In this document: positions 28,028 to 37,319 of the stretch, piece by piece
Position numbering within the stretch: position 1 is the stretch's first letter
Layout of the letters: every line of letters starts with the position of its first letter
Source of the DNA: Leptospira sp. WS39.C2
GTDB taxonomy: Bacteria > Spirochaetota > Leptospiria > Leptospirales > Leptospiraceae
Direction: 5' to 3'
Length of the DNA stretch: 64,000 bases
NCBI RefSeq assembly: GCF_040833965.1
Contig: NZ_CP162142.1
Coordinates: 2,844,001-2,908,000 of the forward strand
Made by a program: the position numbers and the translations under genes
Notes under the pieces: generated by a model
Database searches by the model: none
Told to the model about the DNA's origin: nothing
Seen by the model: the letters and a program-made list of their open reading frames with translations, nothing else

Positions 28028-28374
28028 TGGGAATCTTCCTCGTCTAACTGAAAACCTTCCATAGCGGAAGCCAAATCCGGAAATATTTCGAAAACCTTAT
28101 CCAACATTGTGATTTCAAATAATTGGATTAAATCTTCATCCACTACGATTACTTTGATATCTCCATTTAGTGGCTTTAACTTACGTTTGGTGGCCACAAA
28201 AATCCCTAAAGCAGTAGAACAAATATGATGAACTTTGGTTAAGTCTAAAATAATTTTTTTAACGGAACCCTGGGTGAGTTTTGATAATTCTTTTTCAATT
28301 TCATCAGAATCCACTTTTAAGATGGCTCCAGAAAATTTGATAATCCTTATGTCATCCTTGACTTGAACATCCAT
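28024..28374 (-). CDS. STAS domain (anti-sigma factor antagonist) protein
   Basis: This 116-residue protein has the SpoIIAA-like STAS pattern: alternating strands, IILDLTKVHHICSTALGIFV near residues 42-61 with Ser54 at the usual phospho-acceptor position, and IKVIVVDEDLIQLFEITML. STAS proteins of this type are phosphorylated by a serine kinase and dephosphorylated by SpoIIE/PP2C phosphatases such as those in this window. The ATG at 28374 is preferred to an in-frame TTG at 28383. The gene overlaps the end of comF by 23 bases and the rdgB start by four. Confidence 0.85.
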   Translation of the reverse strand: MDVQVKDDIRIIKFSGAILKVDSDEIEKELSKLTQGSVKKIILDLTKVHHICSTALGIFVATKRKLKPLNGDIKVIVVDEDLIQLFEITMLDKVFEIFPDLASAMEGFQLDEEDSH

Positions 28375-29062
28375 TCGATTCAATCACCCCACTTAACAAA
28401 CAAACTACGCATGTAACTTTCCTTGCTCCTCTCAGTTTGTACAACCGAGCAATTTCGTTCAGAGAAGCACCTGTCGTAAATATATCATCTACGAGTAGAA
28501 CATGAAGTCCCCTTATCATTCTATCACTTTTTATGAATCCAAATGCCTTTTTTGCATGAAAAAATCGCTCTTGGAATCCCATCTCAGACTGTTTGTCCTT
28601 TGAAATCTTACGAAGACTCGTATCTTCCCTTAGATTTAGACCATTCACGAGTCGGTTTTGGATTGACCAAGCGGCATGGTAGGGTTTCGGACCTGGTTTT
28701 TTTTTGGAAGGTACCAAAACAAAATAATCAGGTGGGTCGTCCTTCCAAACTTGTGCCAAACGTTTCCAGCCTAAACAGAAGTAGTTCGAGATTTGTTTTT
28801 CATTTTGAAATTTTAAAGATAAAAAAAGCTCTTTGGTTTCGGGGTCTCTTTTTTGTAAAGAGTACGCGGCATCATAAAAGAGAAATCGATCCTTTGAGTT
28901 TTGAATGGTGTAAGGTCCTTTCCATCTATTTTGTTTTTTAGAATTTAATTTTGTGCAAACTTTACACAATCCCAAGATTTCGGAAAAAAAATCGTTTTGT
29001 CCGCATCGAATGCAGTACTTCGGAAACAAAAAGGAAAGTAACGAAAAAAAAACCCCTCTCAT
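28352..29062 (-). CDS. comF: ComF family phosphoribosyltransferase-like protein
   Basis: A 236-residue ComF/GntX-type protein. Near the N-terminus it has the zinc-ribbon cysteines CIRC and CKVC. The PRPP-binding loop VLLVDDIFTTGASLNE is near 192-207. ComF is linked to DNA uptake in naturally competent bacteria, but in most others its substrate is unknown. The start codon lies inside the loop of a hairpin that looks like the terminator of the upstream OmpL47-like gene, and the first codons read through its stem. An alternative TTG start twelve codons on, in FLFPKYC, would avoid that. The end overlaps the STAS gene. Confidence 0.85.
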   Translation of the reverse strand: MRGVFFSLLSFLFPKYCIRCGQNDFFSEILGLCKVCTKLNSKKQNRWKGPYTIQNSKDRFLFYDAAYSLQKRDPETKELFLSLKFQNEKQISNYFCLGWKRLAQVWKDDPPDYFVLVPSKKKPGPKPYHAAWSIQNRLVNGLNLREDTSLRKISKDKQSEMGFQERFFHAKKAFGFIKSDRMIRGLHVLLVDDIFTTGASLNEIARLYKLRGARKVTCVVCLLSGVIESNGCSSQG

Positions 29063-29079
29063 AATGAAAGGGGTTTTTT
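29045..29079 (-). terminator. Rho-independent terminator overlapping the comF start
   Basis: Arms with CCCCTCTC and GAAAGGGG pair with one mismatch and are flanked by A/T runs on both sides, giving a hairpin that could act in either direction. It lies about 30 bases after the stop of the OmpL47-like gene. The comF ATG at 29060-29062 is at the edge of the loop. Confidence 0.72.
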
Positions 29080-29110
29080 AAGTAAGAAATTGGTCTTACT
29101 TTTTTAGAAA

Positions 29111-30193
29111 CTATTTAGCAGGAGTGGTTGATTGCGGAGCAGGAGCCGCTTCTACTTTTGGTTCTTCACTTGCTTTTTGGATGGTTGAAGTTGGAGGAGT
29201 TAAGTCAACAGAAAGTTTAACTTCCACTACATCAGATTGGTTTCCAACATTATCAACAGCCATAGCTTTGATCACGTGGTCACCTTGTGTTTCGATTGCA
29301 ATTGCTTCCACATAAGGTTTGAATTCTTCTTCGTCAATTTTAACTAAGATTTTTTTCACGCCTGATTCTTTGTCAGTTGCATTTACATAGAATACGTTTC
29401 CTTTTCTTTGGAAATTTTTTCCGTTAATGTCTACTAATGGGAAAGAAGGAACGATTTCGATTGTTGGTTTCACATCATCAACAGTGATGATCATTGAAGA
29501 CTCAGGGGAAGAGTTTCCAGATTTATCAGTTGCAGAATATTTAATTACGTTTGCACCACCAACTTCCAATTTGATTGGATCAGCATACGTTTTCGCTGCT
29601 TCTTGGTTAATGCTAAATTGTACTTTCTCTACACCTGTTTGGCGGTCTTCAGCAACAATTGTGTATGTGTTGTTTTTGGATGCGAATGGAACTCCATCTA
29701 AAACAAAAAGTTGTTCTTGAGGAACAAGGCTCACTCTCGGTGCAGTGTTATCAACGTTCACAACTAGAATTTTTGGAGTTTCTGCATTTCCTACTTTGTC
29801 TACGGAACGATAGTAAATCTCAGTAAGTCCTTCTTCAGAAATGCGGATCGGTTGTGTGAACCTTCTATACTCACCGTTTTTTGGTTTCCATTCGATGAAA
29901 TCGATCATGGAAGAATCATCTTTTGCGTCTAAAGAAAACGATGTTTTGCTAGTAATAAAAAGAGCGGGAGCATCAGTTGTAGAAGCACCAGCTTCTTTTT
30001 TGTCTCCCAAAATGTCTTTTACAGTTGTCTCAGCTTTATCCACACCGTCTTTGGCTTTTGTAGACGTGGATTCAGTTTTTTGAATTGCCTTGTCTTTTGT
30101 GGAAGAAGTGGCTTTTGGGTCAGCAACCTGTGCTGAAATTTGGCCTGCGAAAAAAATTGTCATAATGGCCAAAAGGTATTTGTGCGCCTGCAT
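29111..30193 (-). CDS. OmpL47-like surface protein with Ig-like/bacterial cadherin-type repeats
   Basis: From the ATG at 30193, with AAAGGAG nine bases upstream, the protein has 360 residues and a signal peptide (HKYLLAIMTIFFAGQISAQ). Weaker in-frame starts upstream would extend it into the divergent promoter. A Ser/Thr/Lys-rich linker leads to three repeats of about 90 residues, each with the EDRQTGVEKVQFSIN or TDKESGVKKILVKI core and ending ATDKSGN or AVDNVGN, as in OmpL47 domains. A proline-alanine tail (APAPQS) ends it. Leptospiral OmpL47 is surface exposed and binds host matrix; a binding role here is inference. Confidence 0.8.
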   Translation of the reverse strand: MQAHKYLLAIMTIFFAGQISAQVADPKATSSTKDKAIQKTESTSTKAKDGVDKAETTVKDILGDKKEAGASTTDAPALFITSKTSFSLDAKDDSSMIDFIEWKPKNGEYRRFTQPIRISEEGLTEIYYRSVDKVGNAETPKILVVNVDNTAPRVSLVPQEQLFVLDGVPFASKNNTYTIVAEDRQTGVEKVQFSINQEAAKTYADPIKLEVGGANVIKYSATDKSGNSSPESSMIITVDDVKPTIEIVPSFPLVDINGKNFQRKGNVFYVNATDKESGVKKILVKIDEEEFKPYVEAIAIETQGDHVIKAMAVDNVGNQSDVVEVKLSVDLTPPTSTIQKASEEPKVEAAPAPQSTTPAK

Positions 30194-30257
30194 TTGTATA
30201 TGTCTCCTTTTTACAGATAAAACATATATATCCTCTTTGTAAGGAAATATTGTCAAC

Positions 30258-30899
30258 ATGATTGCTTTAAGAAACACCATAATCCTAACACTTTTTCTAT
30301 TTTGTCACTTTGGATCAAAAATCTATGCGGAGAGTGGCATTTGGAGGGAAATCCTTCTCGAAAATTTTGAACTTTCAAATTTTAATGCAAACAATTTGCG
30401 TACAAAATTAGAAAAAGGTACAAAACTTCCAGAAATCACATTATCCAACAATTTTACAGCACCCATTCCAGGATCCAAACAAGCCCTTGTGCTTCGGATT
30501 CCTAAAGATGCGAATTTACCATTTTCTTTGTACTTTCCAAAACCAATTGAAGTAAATGCATTCATTAAAGAAATCTCTATCCCGATTTATTCCTCACAAT
30601 CAAGTGGGAACCTAACACTCATCATAGAAACTCAGGACGCTGAGGTTAAACAATTAAACCTAACTTCACTCAATTTTCGTGGTTGGAAAACCATTACAGT
30701 TTCGATCTCCAAAAATTTTGACCAAAACGATCGAGTTTTTTTACAAAAAAGCTCTATTCGTATTTTAGGATTCTTTTATTTGCCCTACGAAAACAATGAT
30801 CCAAACCAAGAAGTACTGATTGCGATTGATGATATAACCGCCATTGTGCGAGATAAATACAGACCCCTCCGAAACAAAGAAATCTTGTTAGAAGATTGA
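30258..30899 (+). CDS. FlaA-type endoflagellar filament sheath-like protein
   Basis: This 213-residue exported protein has a signal peptide (TIILTLFLFCHFGSKIYAES). The body follows the spirochaete FlaA pattern: an early LENFELSNF, a strand GNLTLIIETQDAEVKQLNL, the LNFRGWKTITVSI segment near residue 145 (FlaA has a similar YLGWK), and IAIDDITAIVRD near the end. FlaA coats the periplasmic flagellum. It is shorter than classical FlaA (about 240-320 residues), so it may be a paralogue or a FlaA-associated protein. It is divergent from the OmpL47-like gene with 64 bases between starts. Confidence 0.65.
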   Translation: MIALRNTIILTLFLFCHFGSKIYAESGIWREILLENFELSNFNANNLRTKLEKGTKLPEITLSNNFTAPIPGSKQALVLRIPKDANLPFSLYFPKPIEVNAFIKEISIPIYSSQSSGNLTLIIETQDAEVKQLNLTSLNFRGWKTITVSISKNFDQNDRVFLQKSSIRILGFFYLPYENNDPNQEVLIAIDDITAIVRDKYRPLRNKEILLED

Positions 30900-30987
30900 A
30901 TTTTAGGAATTTTTCCAAGGATTTCTCTTGGGAATGACTCCAAAAAAACTCTTTTCTTCCCAACCTCCTAGCCAATCCTGATCCTAA

Positions 30988-31443
30988 ATGGAAATGGAAC
31001 TCTCATTAGAACAATACGAAACCCTACTCAAATTAGTGTATATGGGAGATTGGGTCATTTCCACATTACAAGCCAAAGACAGATCAGAGGATGAGCCAGA
31101 TTCCGATTCCAGGTATGCTGACGTTGTAAGGCATGTATTTTCCCAAGCAGAACATGCAGGTTTAGGAAATATTGTCCAAATTGACCAAAACAACGGTGAG
31201 CCTTATCTGACTCGTGAGTTTGAGGAAGAAAGTGGTCTTGTTGATATTTTAGAAGACTATGAAGACGAAGTGTTTTGGCAAGCTCTGATTGAACGATTGG
31301 CCCACCGAGATTTTCTCCGCCATTACGGTGAAACTGCCATTTCCCAAATGGCAATCGAAGAAAGGATCGAAAAAGAAACTCCTTTCCATGACAAATGGGC
31401 AACTGAATTCCATGAAAATGGATTAGAAAATATCAAAACATAA
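30988..31443 (+). CDS. Conserved hypothetical acidic protein
   Basis: A 151-residue, strongly acidic, soluble protein with no signal or membrane segment. It reads as an all-helical fold (LEQYETLLKLVYMGDWVIS, VFWQALIERLAHRDFL). I do not recognise it. It stands alone, facing the 513-residue envelope gene, with 10 bases between their stops. Confidence 0.7.
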   Translation: MEMELSLEQYETLLKLVYMGDWVISTLQAKDRSEDEPDSDSRYADVVRHVFSQAEHAGLGNIVQIDQNNGEPYLTREFEEESGLVDILEDYEDEVFWQALIERLAHRDFLRHYGETAISQMAIEERIEKETPFHDKWATEFHENGLENIKT

Positions 31444-31453
31444 CTAGTGTACA

Positions 31454-32995
31454 TTAGTTTTGTGGTGTTTTGGTTTTTGGCCAAAGCAAACGATCTTCTC
31501 TTGATTTTTTCTTCGCCATCATTCCATCAAGTCTCATCCTAAGTGCATATTCAATTTGGTCTTTTGTTTGCCTAGACAAAACATTTACATCAATAGGATC
31601 TCCGGTTTCACGTAACAAAAGTTGGATGGTATCAAATGTATCTTTGTTAAGAAAATCACCATTGTTAGGAATTTTTGGAATTTGATAAAAAAGTTTCAGA
31701 GCATCTGACTGAAGTTTGGTATCTTGTTTTAATTGACCATACTCCCATAGAATTTTTGCTTTTTCAAATAATCCATCTCTTGTACGATAAAAATTCGGAG
31801 TGTTTTTGATGAGTGTGTCAAGGATATCGAGTCTTTTTTTTACATAAGCATCTTCTGCATCCATTCCATTAAAAATCTTTTTCTCTTTCAGAAGTTTTTT
31901 ATATTTGGCTTCTACTTGGCGTAAAGTTTCATAACGAAGAGTTTGTTTTTGTTCAGGTGTGGTATTCTTTAAATATTCTCTTACTCGGAAATATTGTTCC
32001 AAAGCTTTGCCTTGGATATAGTAGATGTTTTCGATTGTAAATAAAATTTCTGTCCCCGTATTCGTGCCCATCTGTGAAGCCAAAGAAGCCATCATTTGTC
32101 TCAAAAAATCTTCTTTATTTAGATTTTCCTGAAAGTAATCAATGGAGAAATAACTCATATCATTACTAAATGGGTATGCTAACCTTTGTAAGTTTTCATA
32201 GTACAAATCTCTTACAAATAAATTCAAATCACCTTTATTTGGATCATAACCCATAAATCTGGAAATGAACTCATCCAATTGTTTTTCTTTTTTTTGTTTT
32301 AATGTGCGGTCTAGATATTTCGTTCGATCTTCCCTAGGCATCGATAAAGGAGATTTAGGTGGTAGTTCTCCTTCCTTGGATAATTTCATAGTAATCGGTG
32401 ATGAAGTTTCTTCACCTTTTCGAAATTCTTCTATGATACGATTTCTTTCTTTGTGTAGGTATAAATTGTCTTCTGCGGAATCAATATCTACTTTAAATGG
32501 ATCTCGAATGTTTTTTAAGGTTGGAAGTACATCTTTAACGATAATGTCTTCAAAATCTCGATGCCGTTTGATATAAGATTCAGCAACTCCAGAATTTTCA
32601 TTGATTTGGTCATAATCATTCCGAAATTGTTTCCTTAAATTGGAAGTACCTTCTAAATTTTGAACTAAGTCTTCCCATTGGCTTCCCTCGTATTTTCCTT
32701 TAGAAAAACCTTCTTTCCCTTCTCCCTCACCTTCTTCTTGGTTTTCTCCTTCTCCTTCTTCATTTGATTCAGAAGAACCCGATTCCCCCATATTTTTACC
32801 AAAACTCATTTCAAACGAAAGTTGTTTTTCTTCCTCTTGTGCATAAATCCAAGCCGGGCCACAAAGTGTTTTTTGATAAATGGAATCTGAAGAATTAAAG
32901 GAATATATAATAAATGTTATGTGAGAAATTACAGAAATATAGAACGCAAAGTAAAATCGGTTCTCAAAAAATACATTACGAATTCCTTTTAACAT
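31454..32995 (-). CDS. Hypothetical membrane-anchored protein with acidic Glu/Gly-rich linker
   Basis: A 513-residue protein with one N-terminal transmembrane helix (FYFAFYISVISHITFIIY, about 14-31), a low-complexity Glu/Gly/Ser linker around residues 68-100, and a long helical C-terminal part (charged, with many KKL/EYLK stretches). No named domain is visible. Its start overlaps the end of lnt by 20 bases, so it is translated with the lipoprotein acyltransferase and may be an envelope factor. The linker suggests a flexible periplasmic spacer. Confidence 0.72.
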   Translation of the reverse strand: MLKGIRNVFFENRFYFAFYISVISHITFIIYSFNSSDSIYQKTLCGPAWIYAQEEEKQLSFEMSFGKNMGESGSSESNEEGEGENQEEGEGEGKEGFSKGKYEGSQWEDLVQNLEGTSNLRKQFRNDYDQINENSGVAESYIKRHRDFEDIIVKDVLPTLKNIRDPFKVDIDSAEDNLYLHKERNRIIEEFRKGEETSSPITMKLSKEGELPPKSPLSMPREDRTKYLDRTLKQKKEKQLDEFISRFMGYDPNKGDLNLFVRDLYYENLQRLAYPFSNDMSYFSIDYFQENLNKEDFLRQMMASLASQMGTNTGTEILFTIENIYYIQGKALEQYFRVREYLKNTTPEQKQTLRYETLRQVEAKYKKLLKEKKIFNGMDAEDAYVKKRLDILDTLIKNTPNFYRTRDGLFEKAKILWEYGQLKQDTKLQSDALKLFYQIPKIPNNGDFLNKDTFDTIQLLLRETGDPIDVNVLSRQTKDQIEYALRMRLDGMMAKKKSREDRLLWPKTKTPQN

Positions 32996-34739
32996 AAACG
33001 AGAAAAAATATTCCTACAATTCCCATGAATAAATAAGACAATAAGTTCCCATACAAACGGTAAAACGTCATCTCACCAGGGATTACTGAAACTTTTTTAC
33101 GAATGGTAGCAGTGCTTTCAATAGGAGTGAATTCATTATCAATATTTCTACCTAAATGATCAGTGAATACAGAGGTACCAGAATTTGTTGAACGGACAAT
33201 CCACTTTCTAAATTCAATGGCTCTTAATCTTCCCAAAGTGTGGTGTTGGTAGGATTCAACTGAATTTCCATACCATTTATCGTTTGTTACATTCACGATA
33301 AAATCTGGATCACCCTGAAATTTCCTAACAAATTCCGAGATTATCACTTCATAACAAATCAAAGGCAAAAAAGCACCGGCTGTTTTTTCTTCAATTTGGT
33401 TTGTTTTGTAATGTTCTCTTACAGAATCTGGACTCAACCCAAATGTATCTTCCCAATGTAAGTCTTTCGTTACATTCGATGGAGTTTTGCGTCGTTCAAA
33501 ATACGGTATTAGATCCAATTTTGTTCCAGGAGCAAATTGACCCGTTTGGCCAGATAAAGCATACATCCATTCGAATGGCATATACTCACCAAAAATAAGT
33601 AAAAATACTTTTTGGTAACTATTGGTCCTTTCACCATTTGGATTCATCAGTACGGACGAATTGTACGTTCTGATGTCATTGCGAATGATCCTCGCCGATT
33701 CTTTGACTCCTGGTATGTCTGCGTCCAATTCATTAAAAAACAAATTAGTACCATGTCGCAAACTGATGAGTGCCATAAGAGATTCGAACTGATGCCAATA
33801 GATACGTATAGAACGAGTGACCTCTGAATCATGGGTGGTAAAAAATGGAACTCCAGATTCTGGTAGTACGACAAGGTCTACAGGATTGTCTTTTAATTCT
33901 TTTTCCACCATTCGGTCAATGCGAGTCATTAAATTCCGAATCTCTTCTGCTGGGTTTCTTCCGTCCCGAAACTCCAAAGGAGCATTGGGTTGGACAACGA
34001 GAACTTCACGTTCTGCAACTGGTTTTACATTTACCCATTTTTGGAATAAATAATACCCATTTCCAAAAAAGACCAAAAGAACAAAAAACAACACCGACAT
34101 ACCAAAGTACACTTGTTTGGTGATTTTTTGATGAATTGGTAAAAACGTATTTATAAGTCGGATTATTTTTTTAGGACTTCTTAGATAAAAAAGAAAATAG
34201 GAAACAAAAAATAAGAAAGCAGACAATCCATAAGCACTCGTATATTCAGCGTTTTGTGCTAAGATTTGGTTTTCGGCTACTACATTGCCGAAATACCAAG
34301 GGAACACTTGTGGAGTAAAAAATTCAGCAAACAAAATTGCAAAAGATGCAATCAAAGGGAAAAATCGATTTATTTTTTTAGCTAAATAAGAGAACAGAAG
34401 CAAATAAACTGGAAATTTAAAATTTAATAAAATTGCGGAACCAATAAAAATAGGAACAGCCAAATACCAATCAAATCCCCCAAAAACGGTTGTCATGTGG
34501 TAAACCCAATGGAAGGAAACTAAATAAAATACAACGGCAAATCCAAATCCATGGTAAATGAGTTTTTTCCACTCACCACGGTTTCTTTTTTCAATGATAA
34601 AGAGACCAAAGGGAGCAAACCAAACAAAAAAAGGCAAGTTAAGGGGGGCAAAAGAAAGGAAAGAAAATACGGCCGTGACCGTATAACAAAAAACGGATAT
34701 GAACCCTTCGCGTGACATTAAAAAACGAGCTAGTTTCAT
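32976..34739 (-). CDS. lnt: Apolipoprotein N-acyltransferase
   Basis: This 587-residue protein has six or more N-terminal transmembrane segments to about residue 215 and a periplasmic nitrilase domain, with the catalytic glutamate in VVLPESGVPFF (near 293), lysine in SYQKVFLLIFGEYMP (near 375) and cysteine in LICYEV (near 462). It ends with one more helix. Lnt adds the third acyl chain to lipoproteins after Lgt and Lsp. Leptospira often carries two copies, and this one is longer than the E. coli enzyme (512). It overlaps the next gene by 20 bases and starts 24 bases after the PIN-TRAM stop. Confidence 0.92.
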   Translation of the reverse strand: MKLARFLMSREGFISVFCYTVTAVFSFLSFAPLNLPFFVWFAPFGLFIIEKRNRGEWKKLIYHGFGFAVVFYLVSFHWVYHMTTVFGGFDWYLAVPIFIGSAILLNFKFPVYLLLFSYLAKKINRFFPLIASFAILFAEFFTPQVFPWYFGNVVAENQILAQNAEYTSAYGLSAFLFFVSYFLFYLRSPKKIIRLINTFLPIHQKITKQVYFGMSVLFFVLLVFFGNGYYLFQKWVNVKPVAEREVLVVQPNAPLEFRDGRNPAEEIRNLMTRIDRMVEKELKDNPVDLVVLPESGVPFFTTHDSEVTRSIRIYWHQFESLMALISLRHGTNLFFNELDADIPGVKESARIIRNDIRTYNSSVLMNPNGERTNSYQKVFLLIFGEYMPFEWMYALSGQTGQFAPGTKLDLIPYFERRKTPSNVTKDLHWEDTFGLSPDSVREHYKTNQIEEKTAGAFLPLICYEVIISEFVRKFQGDPDFIVNVTNDKWYGNSVESYQHHTLGRLRAIEFRKWIVRSTNSGTSVFTDHLGRNIDNEFTPIESTATIRKKVSVIPGEMTFYRLYGNLLSYLFMGIVGIFFLVYVKRNS

Positions 34740-34763
34740 ATCCGTTAGACTACAAAAATTAAA

Positions 34764-35801
34764 TTACGATTTGTTGTAGTTATTGTTACCGTTTTGTACT
34801 TTTGTAAAAATCATTTTCCCAGCTGCAGTTTGGATGATACTTGTGACAACCACTCGCACATCTTTGCCAACTAAGTGACCGCCGTTTTCAATGACTACCA
34901 TGGTTCCATCTTCCAAATAACCAATCCCTTGGTTCTCATCTTTTCCTTCTTTGATAACGGAAATTTGGAACTCTTCTCCAGGAAGGACAACTGGTTTTAA
35001 AGCATTGGCTAGGTTATTTAAATTTAAAACACGTACCCCTTGTAATTCTGCAACTTTGTTTAGGTTGAAATCGTTGGTTACAACAGCCCCACCCGTATCA
35101 CGTGCAAGTTTTACAAGTTTTGCATCCACTTCACGAGTATCAGAATAATCTGTATAAGTGATTTTAACTTCTATGGATCCCTTTCTTTGGAGTTTGTTTA
35201 ACATCTCAAGACCACGACGACCTCGAGCTCTTTTGATAGGATCAGAAGAATCTGAAATTAATTGGATTTCACGTAATACAAAGTTAGGAAGGATGAGTGG
35301 ACCATCCAAAAAATGTGTATCAGCAATGTCCAAAATCCTTCCATCGATTACAACCGATGTATCTAGGATTTTGTCTCTGATTTGTGACGTTCCACCCTCA
35401 AGTCCTGGAATGGAAAAACTAGATCCAGGAGCTCCACTACCACCACCAAATACCGAAAGACCTGGTTTTTTAGAAAACGACACACCAGTTTTGATTCCAG
35501 TTAAAAAGAAAATTACTGCTACAAAAATGGAAACTGACTTGAAACCATAATCATTGAGTAAACTCACAGGGAAGGCAACAATGGATAATCCCAAAAGTGC
35601 ACCGACACTCGCACATACAATGACATCTGCTTTGATTTCTGGAAATAATTTTCTCTCACCGAGAATTAATACCAAAGAATAAACCAAAACACAACCTGCG
35701 AGAATTCCCGCCAAAACAATGTTTTGCGACTCGGAATGTATAAAGAAAAACGATACCGAAGAGACAAGTAGTGTCCCAAGGGCAGAAAGTAAATGTTTCA
35801 T
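34764..35801 (-). CDS. Membrane-anchored PIN-TRAM domain protein, YacL family
   Basis: A 345-residue protein with four N-terminal transmembrane segments (to about residue 110), then a PIN nuclease-like domain beginning [15 protein letters not shown] (the first acidic residue) with [10 protein letters not shown] near 245, and a C-terminal TRAM region ([20 protein letters not shown]). YacL/PilT-like proteins have a PIN fold and may act on RNA. It sits immediately after carD, an arrangement also known from Gram-positive bacteria, and before lnt. Confidence 0.88.
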   Translation of the reverse strand: MKHLLSALGTLLVSSVSFFFIHSESQNIVLAGILAGCVLVYSLVLILGERKLFPEIKADVIVCASVGALLGLSIVAFPVSLLNDYGFKSVSIFVAVIFFLTGIKTGVSFSKKPGLSVFGGGSGAPGSSFSIPGLEGGTSQIRDKILDTSVVIDGRILDIADTHFLDGPLILPNFVLREIQLISDSSDPIKRARGRRGLEMLNKLQRKGSIEVKITYTDYSDTREVDAKLVKLARDTGGAVVTNDFNLNKVAELQGVRVLNLNNLANALKPVVLPGEEFQISVIKEGKDENQGIGYLEDGTMVVIENGGHLVGKDVRVVVTSIIQTAAGKMIFTKVQNGNNNYNKS

Positions 35802-35841
35802 AACTCAATCCTTGTAAAAGAGTTTGAGCAAAAACGGAAGT

Positions 35842-36423
35842 TTATTCTAAATCTAGATCATCATCCAATTCTTTTGGAGGTGGTGGTGGAGCCAATCCTT
35901 GCACTGAAGCTGCCAGCACATCGGAAACAATGTTTCCTGCTTCTTCTTGGGGTACACCCTTACTCAATGCAATTTCCATCTTTACTAAATTATAGGCGCT
36001 CTCATAGAGCTTTCTCTCCATAATGGAGAGTTCTTTGCCATAGGCACGTCTGTAAAGATTACGGCAAACATCAGCCACTTCGAAAATAGAACCAGATTTG
36101 ATCTTGTTCATATTGTTCTGGTAACGGACTTTCCAGTCCTCTTCCGTGTCGACCTCATCCTTTTTTAGGAGAGTGAGAACTTTTTTGATCTCTTTTTTAT
36201 CAATGATCGACCGGATACCCACATCCATTGCGCGATCCACAGGGATAGAGACCTTCATTTTGGAACCTTGAATTTCCAAACTGTAACAGTCTTTTTTCTT
36301 TCCCAGAATCAGCTTTTTAGCAACTTCTGTGACTTCACCTACTCCATGGATGGGATACACAACGTAATCCCCTACCTTGAATTTAGGCTCTTTAGTTTTT
36401 TCGTTTAGTTTTTTTGTAGCCAA
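35842..36423 (-). CDS. carD: CarD/CdnL family RNA polymerase-binding regulator
   Basis: This 193-residue protein has the CarD N-terminal Tudor-like RNA polymerase interaction domain ([23 protein letters not shown], about 15-37) and a helical DNA-binding part ([44 protein letters not shown]). Its acidic, proline-rich tail is [15 protein letters not shown]. CarD stabilises open promoter complexes, mainly at rRNA and housekeeping promoters. The start is TTG; the next ATG is far downstream, within the domain. It precedes the PIN-TRAM gene by 40 bases. Confidence 0.92.
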   Translation of the reverse strand: MATKKLNEKTKEPKFKVGDYVVYPIHGVGEVTEVAKKLILGKKKDCYSLEIQGSKMKVSIPVDRAMDVGIRSIIDKKEIKKVLTLLKKDEVDTEEDWKVRYQNNMNKIKSGSIFEVADVCRNLYRRAYGKELSIMERKLYESAYNLVKMEIALSKGVPQEEAGNIVSDVLAASVQGLAPPPPPKELDDDLDLE

Positions 36424-36506
36424 GTAAGTATAATAACTTCCGTAAATACTCTTGCCATCAGTATACCTGAAATTTGGCCAATGTCAAGGAAGTTGGCAAA
36501 AATAGT

Positions 36507-37124
36507 TCAGAATCGAATGGTTTTTACTTCTGCACCTGTCAATTGAGGCAATTTGACCTTTACTGAATCCAAAGCTTCTTTCGCATCTTCCAATCTGTAA
36601 AAATACCCTGCAAATAATTTCCCAGTCGAAGTGCGAAAGATCCTACCACGCAAATTGGGTTGGGATTCAATCAATTGTTTCCCTACGGAAACGGCTTCTT
36701 CCGGACTGAAATCACCAATTTGAACCATATAATTGATTTGGTCATTTTTAGGAGGGAATTTGAGAGTTGCTGGGAAAGGTGAACTTGTACTTTGTTCTGT
36801 GTTTTGGCCTTGGTTCTCTTGGGTTGGATCCGATTCCTTACCTGATTCAGCAAGTTTTGAGAGAGATTGGGATTTTGTACCGACATTAGAAAATGATGTT
36901 TCCGCATTTTCTTTGAACTTACTCTCTTTTTGCCCTAATTGGATCCCAACAACCATTCCAGATGTAAAAAGTAAAATTCCGCCAATGAGGAGGATAAACG
37001 CAGATTTGGGTTTTGTCCCTTGGCCGAGAGAAGAAGAAACATGAGAGCTGGAGGAATATGTAGGAACCTCACTGTCAAAGGGTCGGCCAGACCGAAGCTT
37101 TCTGGAATAATCTATATTTTGCAT
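36507..37124 (-). CDS. SPOR-domain membrane protein
   Basis: A 205-residue bitopic protein: a cytoplasmic head, one transmembrane helix (SAFILLIGGILLFTSGMVVGIQLG, about 42-65), a Ser/Gln/Thr-rich linker, and a C-terminal SPOR domain (YMVQIGDFSPEEAVSVGKQL, RIFRTSTGKLFAGYFYRLEDA). SPOR domains bind denuded glycan strands at division septa. It should be an inner-membrane protein facing the periplasm. It lies upstream of carD on the same strand with a gap of about 80 bases. Confidence 0.88.
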   Translation of the reverse strand: MQNIDYSRKLRSGRPFDSEVPTYSSSSHVSSSLGQGTKPKSAFILLIGGILLFTSGMVVGIQLGQKESKFKENAETSFSNVGTKSQSLSKLAESGKESDPTQENQGQNTEQSTSSPFPATLKFPPKNDQINYMVQIGDFSPEEAVSVGKQLIESQPNLRGRIFRTSTGKLFAGYFYRLEDAKEALDSVKVKLPQLTGAEVKTIRF

Positions 37125-37319
37125 GGGCGTTCCGATTTCTCTATTACTACTATTGTCGGAAACAAAACATAAAAAATAGACTGGTTTTTTTTCAATTCAA
37201 TCCACTACACGAAGTAGATCTGATATTTAAATCCAATATAGATTAACTCTATGAAAACATAAGTCCTTTGCCAAAAAAAAGCGTTACAAAATTACCAATG
37301 GATTGTTATGGTTCTAGGC

